Shown: positions 38,901-50,086, counted from the first letter of the stretch. The stretch is DNA of 64,000 nucleotides from Diplodia intermedia (GCA_021495925.1 JAKEKT010000118.1:30272-94271); one strand, 5' to 3'. The notes: generated by a model not told the origin, from the sequence alone. Translations and numbers: made by a program.

Positions 38901-41273
38901 TTCTAGAGTAAGTTAAGAATCGTTATTCGTTTAATTCTTTTAGTTATATAAGTTAAGTAGCTTAAACTTAGACTTTTACTACTCTATACTTAGAACTATT
39001 AGATCGAAACTTTACTAAAATTCGATCTTTAAATTTATCTTTATTTTTCTAAGAAAACGAAAAACGTAGATTAATATTTAAGGCCTTAGATTAAAAGAAT
39101 AAACTAATAGAATTTAAATAAATAAAAGATAATTAATCGATTAAAAGTTTAAGTTCTTATAGAGTAAGATATATAATTCTTAGTAAAGAACTAGATCTAT
39201 TTTTAACTCTACTATAATATCTAGAATAGATTTTATTACTAGAATACTTCTATTTAAGTTAGCTTATAGAACTTATAAAGAACTTATTTAAAATAAGTTT
39301 ATTTAAAGTTCTTTAGAGTATTTCTTAGCTCTCTTAGCTTCTTCGTCTTAGCGAATACGCTATAAATATAAAGACGTTTAAAGATAGTCTTTTAAGTCTT
39401 CTCTTTAATTTTAAACGCGAGAACTAACGAGCTCGTAGACTACTCTATTTTCTTAGTCTCTAGCGTAAGCTAGTAGAGAGCGTTAATAACTTTTAAACTA
39501 TTATTATAGTTCTTAATTTTAGTTTAAATAGCCTCGCTAAAGTTCTCGCGAAAGAAAATTAAAAGGTCTTATATAGATACGTTATATACGACTATCTTAT
39601 ACTACGTACGATTTTTTATAATTAATCGAGTAGAAATAATCTAATTAATAATCGTCTTATTTTTTAAAAGAAATTCAACGAAGAAGTTCTTATATATAAT
39701 AAGTATAATATTCTTCTTTAGCGAGAGAAAAACTATTATAATTATAGATTTTATTCTCTTAAGCTAGTTTAAAAACGTCTTATTAAAGATATTTTATAAA
39801 TTAAAAGACGAGAAGTTTACGATTTTTATAGTTAGCGTAAAAATAATCTATCGCGTAATCTTCTTAGATATAAGAGCCTTTAACTTCTTTTTTAAAGAAG
39901 AAATAATCTATAGTTCTTCTTTTAACGCGATAATAGCGACTATTAAGATATACGTAGACTAGCTAGATACTATAATTAGCTACTACGTAGACTTTAAACG
40001 TTATAAAATCGCGAAAATAGCTCTTTATAAGATCTAGTTTAAAAGAATAGTAGTAGCGGGCTTAGATAAGTTCTTTATTTTCTTTATAAGATCTATCGCG
40101 GTCTTTTTAAGGGCTTAAACTTATATAGTAAGAATCGAGTTAGTCTTATTTATAATTTTATTAATTTTAATATATTTTTATATAATCTTAATTAGATTTA
40201 AAATAGACCTCTATTCTTTTTTAAACTTAAATAGATTTATAGTCTTAATAAAAAGACTAAGAGACCGATTAATAGTCTCTTATATAATCTTTAAAGATAC
40301 TTTAAGAGAGAAGATTTTCTTAATAGAGATCTTATAGATAAAGTAAGAGTTCGAAAGATTAAAAACTTTATACTTCTTAGTTAAAGAGATTAAAATAACT
40401 ATAAAGATATATTATTTAAGTATTCTTTCGCGAATAAACGAGTTTTTCGTGGGTTTAAAGATCGAGAGATCTAGCGTAGCTATACTTAAAAGAGATATAG
40501 ACGTAGTTAAAAAATTTTTAAAGTTTTTTATAGTTATATTTATAGTTTTAAAGTTTATATTCTATATTAGAGAAGATAGAGTAGAGCTTAAAAAGAATAA
40601 ATTCTACTCTAAAGAAGATATTCTAGATTTATAAGAGAATTTTTAGACTCTTTCTATAAGAAAAACATATAGAAATAATAGAAATAAATAAAAAATAGAT
40701 TAAAAGTAAATTATTAGCTTTAATTTCGTCTAAACTAAGCTATAAATAAAAAAAATCTAGACTAAGACGAGAGCTTTTCTTAATTACTTACTCTCTAGAA
40801 GTAAACGAAGAAGTTAATAAGACTAATATAGTTATTAAAGATTTTAAGAAGTTAAGAAACGTTTTAGCGTTAAGCTTAGATCGTACGTAACGTTTATATA
40901 TATAAAACTCTTTAGTAAGATCTAAAAAAGAGGCTTTTAGTCGACTTTAAAGTAGAATTTCTAAGCGTAGAAGAGAGCTATCGTAATATAATTTTAAAAA
41001 CGAATTTCTTAGTATTATATAATTCTCTATATAAAGTTTAGAGCGAATTTAAGTAATTTTTAAAAATAAAAGAGACTATAAAGCCCTAGCTAATCTAGTA
41101 CTATCTAGAGTACCTCTTTTTCTACGTACTACGTAATAGCGCGTACGTCTACGAAGCTAAGAATCGAGATTTTAGCTAAGAGAATTAAGGGCTTTTAAAT
41201 AATATTAATCTTAGCGTAATTTTTAAGAGTCGAATTTAAAGATATTTTATATCTTAAAGTCTTTTATAGACCG
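35956..41273 (-). mobile_element. LINE-3, 5' portion: RNase H back to the leader
   Basis: The minus-strand continuation of the fragment at 4589-5807. Reading on the minus strand from 41273: leader and ORF1, then the ORF2 endonuclease and reverse transcriptase, and the first part of RNase H ending at 35956. The reverse transcriptase box at 37202-37191 reads YINN, both catalytic Asp having become Asn. CpA and TpG are almost completely gone, more so than in LINE-1. Bounded on the right by the 14-bp duplication TCTAGATATCTTTA (41274-41287). Confidence 0.87.
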
Positions 41274-41380
41274 TCTAGATATCTTTAAAACGACGTATAA
41301 TACTTTAAAATACGTAAAAAGTATTTAAGAAGAAACGCTTAAATAGTAAAAAGTATCTATAACGCGATTAGACTTATAAC

Positions 41381-41506
41381 TATTAGAATTTAAGATATTT
41401 AGTAAGAGGTTATTATATTAGTATAAGAAGCGAAGAAAAGACTTAAGAGAGTTTACTTATATATTCTACTTTTTACTAACTAAGCTATTCTATTTATATT
41501 CTAATA
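41381..41506. repeat. Right LTR (126 bp)
   Basis: Matches the left LTR end to end, starting TATTAGAATTTAAG and ending TCTAATA. Followed directly by the duplication aataa, which merges into the TAA microsatellite. Confidence 0.8.
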
Positions 41507-41588
41507 AATAATAATAATAGTAATAATAATAATAATAATAATAGTAATAATAATAATAATAATAATAGTAATAATAATAATAATAATA

Positions 41589-41657
<69 letters not shown>
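41507..41657 (+). repeat. TAA microsatellite with a 24-bp higher-order period
   Basis: About 150 bp of TAA triplets. In its first part a TAG replaces a TAA every eighth triplet: the G falls at 41520, 41544, 41568 and 41592, exactly 24 bp apart. After that it is pure TAA to about 41653. The short LTR element inserted at the left end of this tract, since TAA units also precede the left LTR. Confidence 0.9.
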
Positions 41658-42535
41658 GAGAAGTAATACTATAGTCTATTTATTATAACGCATCTCTAGT
41701 AACTTAAGAAGACTAATCTTATAAAGTAGTATATAATAATTATAGAAGAAAGAGCCGCTAGTAGTAGCTTTTATTATAGCTTATTCTAGATATTTATACT
41801 TAATACGCATATATATTAACTAAATAGTATATTACTTTATATATACTTTATTTAGCAGCATTTCTACGGTATTACATGCCCTTAGGCTGTTAATATTAGA
41901 TTACCACGAAGCGTGACACTCATCGCGTGCCATAGAGAGCATCCAGCTGCAGAGATTGAAGCTCATTGCGTAGAATCACCTAAGCACATTTTTCACAACA
42001 ATAGGCAACGTACGGAGAGTAAATGTATAAAAGCCATATTCGTCAGCTTCTTCATCACTTACCTTAATCGCGTCTCAATGTAATCATCGCACAGCTGAAG
42101 AGAGCCAACCATGAGTACTTTTTCTGTCGTGGCTCGTTTCGCCAACAGCGAGTTTGCAAGATCAGCAAGCCTTGCGCTGAAACCCCTGGAGATTATAGTG
42201 ATGACGCTCGTCAGCAGTGCTATGTGACATTGGTGTTCGTAGTTGAACGATCATGGTGCCGACGAACTACGAAAATTGATGAGCAGAGCATGTAGTTGTG
42301 TCATATCTTGGCGAGGCTTCTGTATCGTGCGCATAATTCGGAAGAACGGCCGCGAAACACAGTGCGGAGGATTGTGTCTTCAAGTTATGAACCTTTAGAC
42401 AGGAGTGGATTGCACGAGAAGAGTTCACAACAGAATTCCAGACAGTATTTATGCAGAAACAAGAAAGCCATCTACGTCACGCGCCCCATGCCCAAAAACC
42501 CAACAAGAACCATCCAACCAGCCCACGAACCACCC
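41658..42535. other. Right island edge and spacer
   Basis: From 41658 to about 41870 the sequence is still AT-rich and RIP-like with no recognisable element. From about 41870 (after tttagcagcatttc) composition returns to normal. The rest is the 3' flank of the minus-strand peptidase gene. No gene seen. Confidence 0.6.
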
Positions 42536-43657
42536 CTACGCAGCCGCCGCCGCCGCATCCGCCTCCGCCTCCGCCTCCACCTCCCTCGCCTTCTCCAACC
42601 TCTCCTTCTGCGCAACCCAACACGCCACCATCGCCTTAATCAACTCCTCCGTAATCTCCCTCCCCTGCACCACATCCACCTCCTCGGGACACGCAGGGAC
42701 ATGCAAAAACAGCACAGGCCTCTCGACCTCGCCGACCCTCTCTCCCTCCCTCTCCCGCGCCCAAAACCACGCCAAACTCGTATAATAGCTAAACCCACAA
42801 AGATAACTCCCCACACTATCAAACGGCCGAATCTCCACTCTCCTCCTGGCCCCCTCCCCCTTCCCCCCCACCTCCCCCTCCTCCCCCGCAACCACGCCCC
42901 CCACCCCCCCATCACAACACCCCTTCCGCCACCCCTCCCACACCCCCGCAAACCCCAACCCGGTCTCCAACCTCTCCGGAAACGTCGCCGCGGGCCACAC
43001 GGCATCGCCGTCCGCGGCAGACCAGCGGCGGGCGTCGACGTCGGCGTTGCGCGCGTAGCCGCCGCCGGCGGTGCGCGCGGCGCCGCGCTCGACGGCGAAG
43101 AAGTCGCGGCCGGCGGCGAGGCCGATGTGCAGGACGAGGTCGGGGCGCAGGGTGGAGAGGAGGCGGGGCAGGGCGGCGGCGGTGGGGTGGTAGGAGACGC
43201 GGAGGGGGTTGGGGGGGGAGGGGGCGGCGATGGTGATGTGCGTCGTGGGGGAGGACGGGGAGGTGGGGGGAAGGGTGAGGGTGGGGGGGAGCTGGCGGGC
43301 GATTTCCCATGATGGGTTTATGGGGTGGGTGGTGAGGAAGGGCTGTGTGGGGACCGAAGGGGGGGAGGGGGGGTGGGTGGTTAGCTTTGGGTTTGGTCTC
43401 GCTCTCTCTTTTTTTTTTTTTTTTTGGGTGGTGGTGGTGGAGGGGGTGGGAGGGCTGGATTGGCAGGTGGTGGTGGGAGAGCTTCAACTACCGGTGCGGT
43501 GTTTGTGGTGACGTGTTGAAGGGAAAGAGTGGAGACACAGATGAGGAAGACTTACACCAAAGCCGGTGACGAGAACGGTGACTTCCCGGTCGGGCGAGTC
43601 GGTGGTTGGGGGATCACGGCGAGCGGCATCGACATCGGAAGCTGGAATATCTCCCAT
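42536..43657 (-). CDS. Pyroglutamyl-peptidase-I-like cysteine peptidase (family C15)
   Basis: Would remove N-terminal pyroglutamate from peptides in the cytosol. Exons 43657-43556 and 43342-42536 (stop TAG) are joined across a 213-nt intron (donor GTAAGT, acceptor ACAG, phase 0), giving about 302 residues. Joining creates VTVLVTGFGPFLTTHPINPSW, the hallmark N-terminus of C15 peptidases (TGFGPF...NPS). The presumptive triad is present: Glu in FFAVERGAAR (residue ~125), Cys in VGSYLCGFSYYTSL (~217) and His in VLFLHVPACP (~250). Bacterial enzymes are about 215 aa; the extra length is a Gly/Glu-rich loop near residue 180 and an Ala/Glu-rich tail. The start MGDIPAS at 43657 was chosen because everything upstream is Pro/Ser-rich without motif. 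It is divergent from the FAD monooxygenase, and its 3' end is about 660 bp from the RIP island. Confidence 0.82.
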
Positions 43658-44704
43658 GGTGGTTTGGACGAAGGCAGGAGGGTGGCCGATGCGCAGCAGC
43701 AACTCGTACGAAGACGACGATCTGCAATATCCGAAAGCGTCGACTGAAGCTTGGGAGCGGGAAACAGGAGCTTCCTGGGGCGGTGGATGGGGCGGCGAAT
43801 GGGTCGGGATGGGTCGGGATGGGGCTTCGGGGCAGGTTCGGGAGAGGCTCGTGGGCGATTGCGTGTGCGGGGGGCTCAGACGATGCAATTGCGGATGGTG
43901 GGATGCTGTCGTAGCGACTGGATGGGAAGATGAGGCTGAAGCTGAGGAAGCGTTGAGGAAGAGGTCAGGTTGGACGACGGCAGACGATACCCCGCGCCAT
44001 TACTTAGCTGACGGCGGCCATGATCCCACCGTTACGTCCGGGCGCGGGCCCGCCAATCGAAAGGCTCGTCCGTGGCCGCTCTGGCGACTACGGAGCTAGG
44101 TCCCGCGAGTGTAGCTCGGGTTGCTACTAGGTGTTTCACGCTCGGTTATACAGCGCGGATAGGGAGCGCCGCAGTGGTGTGGCTTTGCAGCGCACGTGAA
44201 AGGCGGCGGGTTGGGTTGCTGCGGCTCGCCGGAGAGCGTGTGGGTGCGGGATCCGACGCACATCATCAACGAACACCGACACTTAATCGACGACGCATCC
44301 ACTCCCGCCGACGCATCCTCGCACGACGCGCCTCGCCGCCCCGCTCGCTCGCCACTCCCGCGCACTCCCGGCTGCGACTTCTCGCCCGCCATGTGAACAT
44401 GTGCAGACGCGTCGCGACCGGCCGAGCTGGGGTCGGGGGACGAGCGCACTTCTCGGCGTCATAGTGCAGGGTGCACGCCTCCGTACCCCATACCCGCAGC
44501 CCTCATCCGACGAATTTCACCAACCATAGCAGACCCAATGTCCCTGACCGAGCTCCCTCACCACGCTCCTCGTACGAAGCCCGTGTTTATAACTGCCCAT
44601 TGCCGCCGGCACTGCCCTCGTCCACCACACCAGAGATACCCCGCATCTTCTCCAGACCCCTCATTTCTCCCAACCGCTCCCCGACTCCCGACACCACCCC
44701 CAAC
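43658..44704. promoter_or_regulatory. Divergent intergenic region between peptidase and monooxygenase
   Basis: About 1.05 kb shared upstream region for two divergent genes. Open frames here are overlapping, GC-rich and motif-free, so I treat them as chance. An in-frame Pro/Ser-rich extension (44471-44704) precedes the monooxygenase ATG and is more likely untranslated leader. No specific operator recognised. Confidence 0.5.
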
Positions 44705-46134
44705 ATGTCGACCGACCACAGCTTCGACATCGCCGTCGTCGGCGGCGGCATCGCCGGCCTCACCCTCACCATCGGCCTGCTGCGCCAAAACGTCAAGGTC
44801 ACCCTATACGAGTCGGCCCACGCCTTCGGCGAGATAGGTGCGGGTGTCGCATTCGGGGCCAACGCCGCGCGCGCCATGTCGCTCATCGCCCCCGAGGTGC
44901 GCTCGGGCTTCGAGAGGGTCGCCACCTTCAACCAGTGGGACAGCAAGAAGCACGTCTGGTTCGACTTCCGGCGCGGCATGGGCCACGGCGGCAGCCACGC
45001 CGACGCCAACCAGGGCGAGCTGATCCACACGCTGCCAGGCCCCGCCGGCCAGGCCGCCGTGCACCGCGCCCACTTCCTCGACGAGATGGTCAAGCTGGTG
45101 CCGGACGGCGTCGCCAAGTTCGGGAAGCGGCTGGACCGCATCGAGACGCTGGAGAGCGGCGACGTGAAGCTGCACTTTCTGGACGGCAGCGAGGCGGTCC
45201 ACTCGGCCGTCGTCGGCTGCGACGGCATCAAGAGCCGCACGCGCCAGATCGTCCTCGGCGACGACCACCCCGCCGCAAAGGCCCGCTTCAGCGGCAAGTA
45301 CGCCTACCGCGGCCTGATCCCCATGGACAAGGCCGCCGCGCTGCTGGGCGACGAGCTGGCCCGCAACAGCCAGATGTACCTGGGCTACCACGGCCACGTG
45401 CTGACCTTCCCCATCGAGCACGGCGCCACCATGAACGGTATGTCTTTCTCTCCCCCCCCCCCCTAAACACGCCAAATCATCAGCAAACCAAAAAAGCGCG
45501 CGCAATCCACTAACCTTCTTTTTTCGCCAATCCCACAGTCGTCGCCTTCGCCAGCAGCAAAACGTGGGACAACCCGTCCTGGGTCATACCGACGACCAAG
45601 GACGCGCTCCTCGCCGACTTCGCGGGGTGGTCCCGGCACGTGCGCGACATCATGTCGCTGATGCAGAAGACGGACATCTGGGCGCTGTTCGAGCACCCGC
45701 CCGCGCCGCGCTACACGCGCGACCGCATCTGCCTCGTCGGCGACGCCGCGCACGCCACGACGCCGCACCAGGGCTCGGGCGCCGGCATGGCCGTCGAGGA
45801 CGCGTGGCTGCTGGCCGTCCTGCTGGGCGATGTCGCGAAGAGTGGTGGTGGTGGTGGTGGTGGTGCCATTCAAGACGCTTTCGACGCTTTTGAGAAGGTG
45901 AGGTTGGATCGCACGCATCGGTTGGTGACGACGAGCAATGAGGCTGGGAGGTTGTACGATTTCGAACTCCCGGGGTGTGAGGACGATGTGGGGAAGATTG
46001 AGGAGAATTTGAGGGATAGGATGGGGTGGATCTGGAATGAGGATTTGGAGGATGAGTTGGTGCGGGCGAGGGCGGTGGTGGAGGAGGCGAGGGGGAAGAG
46101 GAAGGCGGAGGGGGAGGTGAGGGCGGGTTTGTAG
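44705..46134 (+). CDS. FAD-dependent monooxygenase, salicylate-hydroxylase-like
   Basis: Group A flavoprotein hydroxylase, which uses NAD(P)H and O2 to hydroxylate an aromatic or related substrate; the substrate is unknown. Exons 44705-45437 and 45539-46134 (stop TAG) with a 101-nt intron (GTATGT...CACAG, phase 1) give 442 residues. Motifs in order: FAD Rossmann GGGIAG at residues 13-18; an arginine-containing RAHF segment for flavin contact; the DG motif VVGCDGIKSRTR near residue 175; and the second FAD motif GDAAHATTPHQGSGAGMAVEDAW in exon 2. The ATG at 44705 has the context CAACATG and sits just before the FDIAVVGGG strand, as usual in this family. A GGT run near 45841-45866 encodes a poly-Gly loop. 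Length is normal and no damage is visible. Confidence 0.9.
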
Positions 46135-48243
46135 GGTGGTTGGCCGGCGTTGTGCGATATCCTTGTTTTGTTTTGTTTTGGTTTAGATAGGCTTTTTTTG
46201 TAATGTCCAAAAGGTTATGGTGGGAGACTTGAGGGATCGACGATGGAGGTATGTGAAATGCAGTGGGAGGAAAGCGGGCGAAGAAGAAGAAGGGAAGAAG
46301 AAGAGGAAACGGGTGTAGATGAGATAAGAGTGAGACAAAAAATGCCAGGTTTCACCAGGGTCGGTCCGTCCGTCCAGTCGGATGATATGTTGACGATCTG
46401 CTCTGGCGAATGAGGTCGCAGCTGGTGGATACGATCGCGGCGTGCCTGACTGGACTGCCATGTTCATGGCCATACATGCGTGCGTGCGTGCGTGCGTGCT
46501 GGCTGGCTGGCTGGCTGTAGCATCGTCGCCGTGTTCGGCTCGCTCCGAAGCTCCTTTGGGTCAAGTCGGGTCGGATCGGGTCGAGCCTGATTGGATCGGA
46601 TTGAATGGGGCACCTGGTTCGTAGGTCATGGGATCGTGGGGTCTGCGCGGATGAACGAGTGATGGGTCTGTGTTTGTGTTTGTATCAGCTGGGATTGGGC
46701 GAGGGGTGTGCGTGGGAGGGGTTTAAATAGTGAGCGTGTTTGGTGCGACTGCGTTTCTTCTTCTTCTCCGTCGTTGTCGTTGTGGTTCGGTCGGTTGACG
46801 CCAACGGAGCATTACACTAACAATACTGCCTCTTTCTGGGTCGTTACTCGCGCCATACTTGGAGAGCCGGCGCTGAGCTCGTCTTCGGGTTCAACGTGGC
46901 TGCGACTCCTCCGCATGGATCAATGCTGCGCTTCGCCGTTTCTTCGTGTTGATGCTGGACAGCATCGACGATTGAGCTTGCTCTTCACGCTGACTTCTTG
47001 GCCGAATGGGATCTTGGGAGTGCTTGCATCGCGCAAGCGCCGCCGCCGCACCCGGAACGCCAAAAGTGATTCCCGATGACGTGATGGTGGAGAGTAAGTC
47101 GTTTGAGACTTTGTCACGAGTGAAGCTTGGGTTCTCGACGCCGGAGTTGGTTCACGGAAAATATGTGCGCTTGTGTGGTGCGCTTTATATCCGGACCATC
47201 CTCATGTTTGGACACTTGACGTGAGCAAGCGCGCACGTGTACGGCTTGGGGATGAGGTCAGCAGGCCACTTGGGACTGCTTGTTCCTGTTTCGTGTTTTA
47301 CCTATAAGAAGGTCTCGCTTGAGGCTGCGATGGAGTTGTTCAGCCAACGGATTTGATTGTCTGGCAGTCATTTAATGCTCCGGTTTCACTTTCTGAGACT
47401 GGATAGAAAACGACCCACTGGGGAGGCCGTTGTGTTGGGACTCAAAACCAGCCCACTCCGTTTGTCTGGCTATGCTGAGTCTGGATCGCTGATATTCAGC
47501 ATTTCCCATGATTGATGATCACCAGCTTCATCATTTCTGCACGCTGGAGGTGAGCATACGCATTTCTTGGTCATCAAAAATGCTTGTGAAGCTATTGAAT
47601 GCAACCATACCTGAAATCCTGGCTCCTTTTCTTATTGTGAGAGGTGCAGCCTGGGTTTTGATGAAGACGAGCTTGATCGGAAAACCGCGTCTAAGGTACA
47701 ATGGCCAGGACGGTGTAGATTTATTACTCGCGTTTAGTATTTCCATAATTCATCTGCATCAACGTTAGCCAAGTATGAATAACGTGAGCATGATGTTCTG
47801 GAGGCGATTGCCATCATCATTGCTCGTTGCCCCACCTTCGAAAGTGTCAATAGAAACCCCCATTGCAAGCAGCCTGTCATGCGAGAAACAGCCACCAAAC
47901 CGCAAGGCAGTAGCGCGACGTTATGGATACCACTTCTGATAAATAGGAAGAGATAACCTCCAGAAGGTGTTTTGAATTTTTTTTTTCTTTTGCTGAAGCA
48001 TGCGCAAAGTATTAATGCGCGATAGTACCTAACGGATTGAGTCATGTTAACCGGAACGGTGACGCATGCGAATGAGCCTCATCATTGGCTTCTCCGAGTA
48101 TAACGGCATGCGTGGTCCTAATCATGTGCTGAATTAATTGTCTGAGCATCCCAATCCGGAAAAAAGAACAAGAGTCGTGAGTCTCAATCTATCACTCGGT
48201 GCTATCATCTACTTCACTTCTCTAATCTCTTCGCGTTCCTCTT
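46135..48243. other. Long intergenic region, no gene seen
   Basis: About 2.1 kb between the monooxygenase and the maltase 3' end, both of which terminate into it. It contains a compound microsatellite (46476-46517) and a degenerate TCGGG/TCGGA repeat patch at about 46560-46605. Open frames, such as 47734-48045 on the minus strand, have no recognisable domain. I saw no tRNA-like structure. Confidence 0.55.
46476..46517 (+). repeat. Compound microsatellite (TGCG)n-(CTGG)n
   Basis: Roughly six TGCG units followed directly by about five CTGG units. Simple repeat only; no function inferred. Confidence 0.85.
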
Positions 48244-50086
48244 TCACGCGCCAACCCAGACCCTGGCCTCAAATGGTCTCAACACACCCTCAACCTCATC
48301 CGTATAATTACCAGCAACCAACTTCTTCCCCTCCTTCTCCGGCAACTCCACCGGCACCTCCTCCTCTGTAAAGTTCAGCGCCACCACAGCACTCTGTCCC
48401 TTCCCCACCTTCTCAAACACAAACGTCTTCTCATTCTCCAGATCCCAAATCCTCGTCGTCCCGTACACCAAACTCGGCGCAAACTCCTTCCGCAACCTCA
48501 ACATGCGCCTCCAAAACGCCAACACGCCATCCTTCCTGGCCAGCTCCCTCTCCACATTCACCTCCCTCCAATTATCATGCACGCGCATCCACGGCTTCTC
48601 CGCCGTCGTAAACCCCGCCTGCTTCCCGCCATCCCACTGCATCGGCAACCTCGCATGATCCCTCGCCAAATGCTGCAGCGCCGCCATCGCGCGCGGCATG
48701 CCCTCCTCCCTCCCATACCTCTCCTCCATCCACGCCGCAAAATTCCTGCTGTCCACATCCTTATACTCCCCCAACCCCCACTCCCCCGGCGCATTCACCA
48801 TCCCAATCTCCTGCCCCTGATACACAAACAGCGTGCCGGACAAACACGCCAGCATCAGCGCCAACATCATCGCACTGCGCGCCCTCGCCTCCTCCGTCCT
48901 ATCGCTTCCAAACCGCGACACGCACCTCGCCTGGTCGTGGTTCTCCATGAACGTCGTCGTCCACGCGTCCGTGCCGTCCAGCAGGTCCTGCGTGCGCATC
49001 ACGGCTTCTTTCAGGTCGCGCAGCGCCCAGGAACGCGGGATGGTGTCGAAGCGCTGCACGGCGCCGAAGCCGACGTCGACGACGTCGAACATGAAGGTCA
49101 TGTCGAGCTGCTTGGCTCGCGCTGAGACGTAGCGGAGTACGTGTGCGCGGTCGTGCGTGTGCGGGAGCTCGCCGACTGTCATGGCGCGCCGTGATGGGTA
49201 TTTGGAGAGGATGGCGTGCATTTCGTCGAGGAATTCGTGCATGCGCGGGCCGTTGCAGTACAGCGCGGACGCGGGTTGGTACGGCGAGTGGGGGTCGGTG
49301 ATGGGGGCGTCGGGGTAGGTGGGGGGTTTGGAGTACATCTGCCGGGGGGAGGCGTTAGTTAGTGGTGTGCATTTACCGAAAAAGCAACAACTGCCAACGT
49401 ACGTTCACCGTGTCGACGCGGAAGCCGTCGATGCCCTTGCGCAGCCAAAACTCCATGGCGGACTCGTAGATGGCGGCGCGGGTCTCGGCGTTCTCCCAGT
49501 TGAGGTCGGGCTGCTCGGGGCAGAAGAGGTGCAGGTAGTACTCCTGGGTCGGCTCGTCCCAGGCCCACGCGCTGCCGCCGAAGTTGCTGCGCCAGTTGTT
49601 GGGCGGCTGCCGGCGGCCCTGCGCGTCGTGCCTGGCCGGCCGCCACACGTACCAGTCGCGCTTGGGGCTGTCCCGGGACCGCCGTGACTCTTTGAACCAC
49701 GCGTGCTCGTCCGACGTGTGGTTGATGACCAGGTCCAGCAGCACGCGCAGCCCGCGCTCGTGGCTGGCCGCGATGATGCGCTCCATGTCCTCGACCGTGC
49801 CGTATGGCGGGTACACTTTTTCGTAGTCGGAGATGTCGTAGCCCTGTTGGCATGTGAGGATGGCGCTCGGGATGGGCACGAGGGGGGCACTTACCATGTC
49901 GTGTTGAGGGCTGTCGTACATGGGACAGATCCAGATGGCATCGACGCCGAGGGACTTGATGTAGTCGAGCTCGGAGAGGATGCCTGGTAGGTCGCCCAGG
50001 CCGTCTCCATTGGAGTCTTTGAAACTCGCCGGGTAGATTTGGTAGATGGCAGCATTCTTCCATTAGGGATCGTCGATGATGGTCAT
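48244..50086 (-). CDS. GH13 alpha-glucosidase (maltase/isomaltase type) with in-frame stop at codon 8
   Basis: Intracellular-type alpha-1,4/1,6-glucosidase that splits maltose and related sugars (no signal peptide seen). Exons 50086-49895, 49843-49403 and 49338-48244; introns of 51 nt (GTAAGT...CAACAG) and 64 nt (GTACGT...GGCAG), all phase 0; 575 codons, the normal length for fungal maltases. All four GH13 regions are present: DLVINH, GFRVDTVN (nucleophile Asp), TVGELP (acid/base Glu) and FMENHD (transition-state Asp). It opens MTIIDDP, then TAA at 50065-50063, then WKNAAIYQIYPASFKDSNGDGLG, the expected family N-terminus. The only stop is in this position. It may be a recent pseudogene, a sequencing or assembly error, or an unrecognised start or intron. 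Divergent from the permease. Confidence 0.85.

Larger units (their letters stand above)
3003..41506. mobile_element. Short LTR element hosting the whole nested stack
   Basis: Two direct repeats of 126 bp (3003-3128 and 41381-41506) begin TATTAG and end TAATA, which read as RIP-altered TG...CA termini. They are flanked by the 5-bp duplication aataa (2998-3002 and 41507-41511). Removing the inserted LINE-3 and everything inside it (4589-41287, counting one TSD copy) leaves an element of about 1.8 kb with an internal part of about 1.55 kb. No gag, protease, reverse transcriptase or integrase motif is recognisable, so it is either non-autonomous or internally deleted. Orientation and superfamily are undetermined. 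Confidence 0.75.
2160..41870. other. AT-rich, RIP-mutated heterochromatin-like island
   Basis: From about 2160 to 41870 the sequence is dominated by TpA; CpA and TpG are almost absent while CpG is kept. This is the footprint of repeat-induced point mutation, a C-to-T process acting on duplicated DNA before meiosis, with CpA as the preferred target. No intact gene was found. All resolvable content is retrotransposon: one short LTR element, three full-length LINEs, one LINE stub and two chromoviruses. The change in composition at each edge takes only tens of bases. A dinucleotide count (TpA/ApT and (CpA+TpG)/(ApC+GpT)) would quantify this; I judged it by eye. Confidence 0.93.

Noticed and set aside
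40449..40634. 61-codon plus-strand frame rich in Lys, Phe and Ile
   Set aside because: It lies antisense within LINE-3 ORF1/leader sequence and reflects AT-rich, RIP-mutated codons. No counterpart frame was recognised in LINE-1 or LINE-2.
42296..43312. 338-codon plus-strand frame, Pro/His/Arg- then Gly-rich
   Set aside because: It is the shadow of the minus-strand C15 peptidase, whose frame contains the catalytic motifs and proper splice sites.
44471..44704. In-frame N-terminal extension of the FAD monooxygenase
   Set aside because: Pro/Ser/Thr-rich and non-conserved in character. The ATG at 44705 has better context and directly precedes the FAD-binding strand.
47734..48045. 103-codon minus-strand frame in the long intergenic region
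   Set aside because: No domain, no signal peptide, no introns with context. Not distinguishable from noise.
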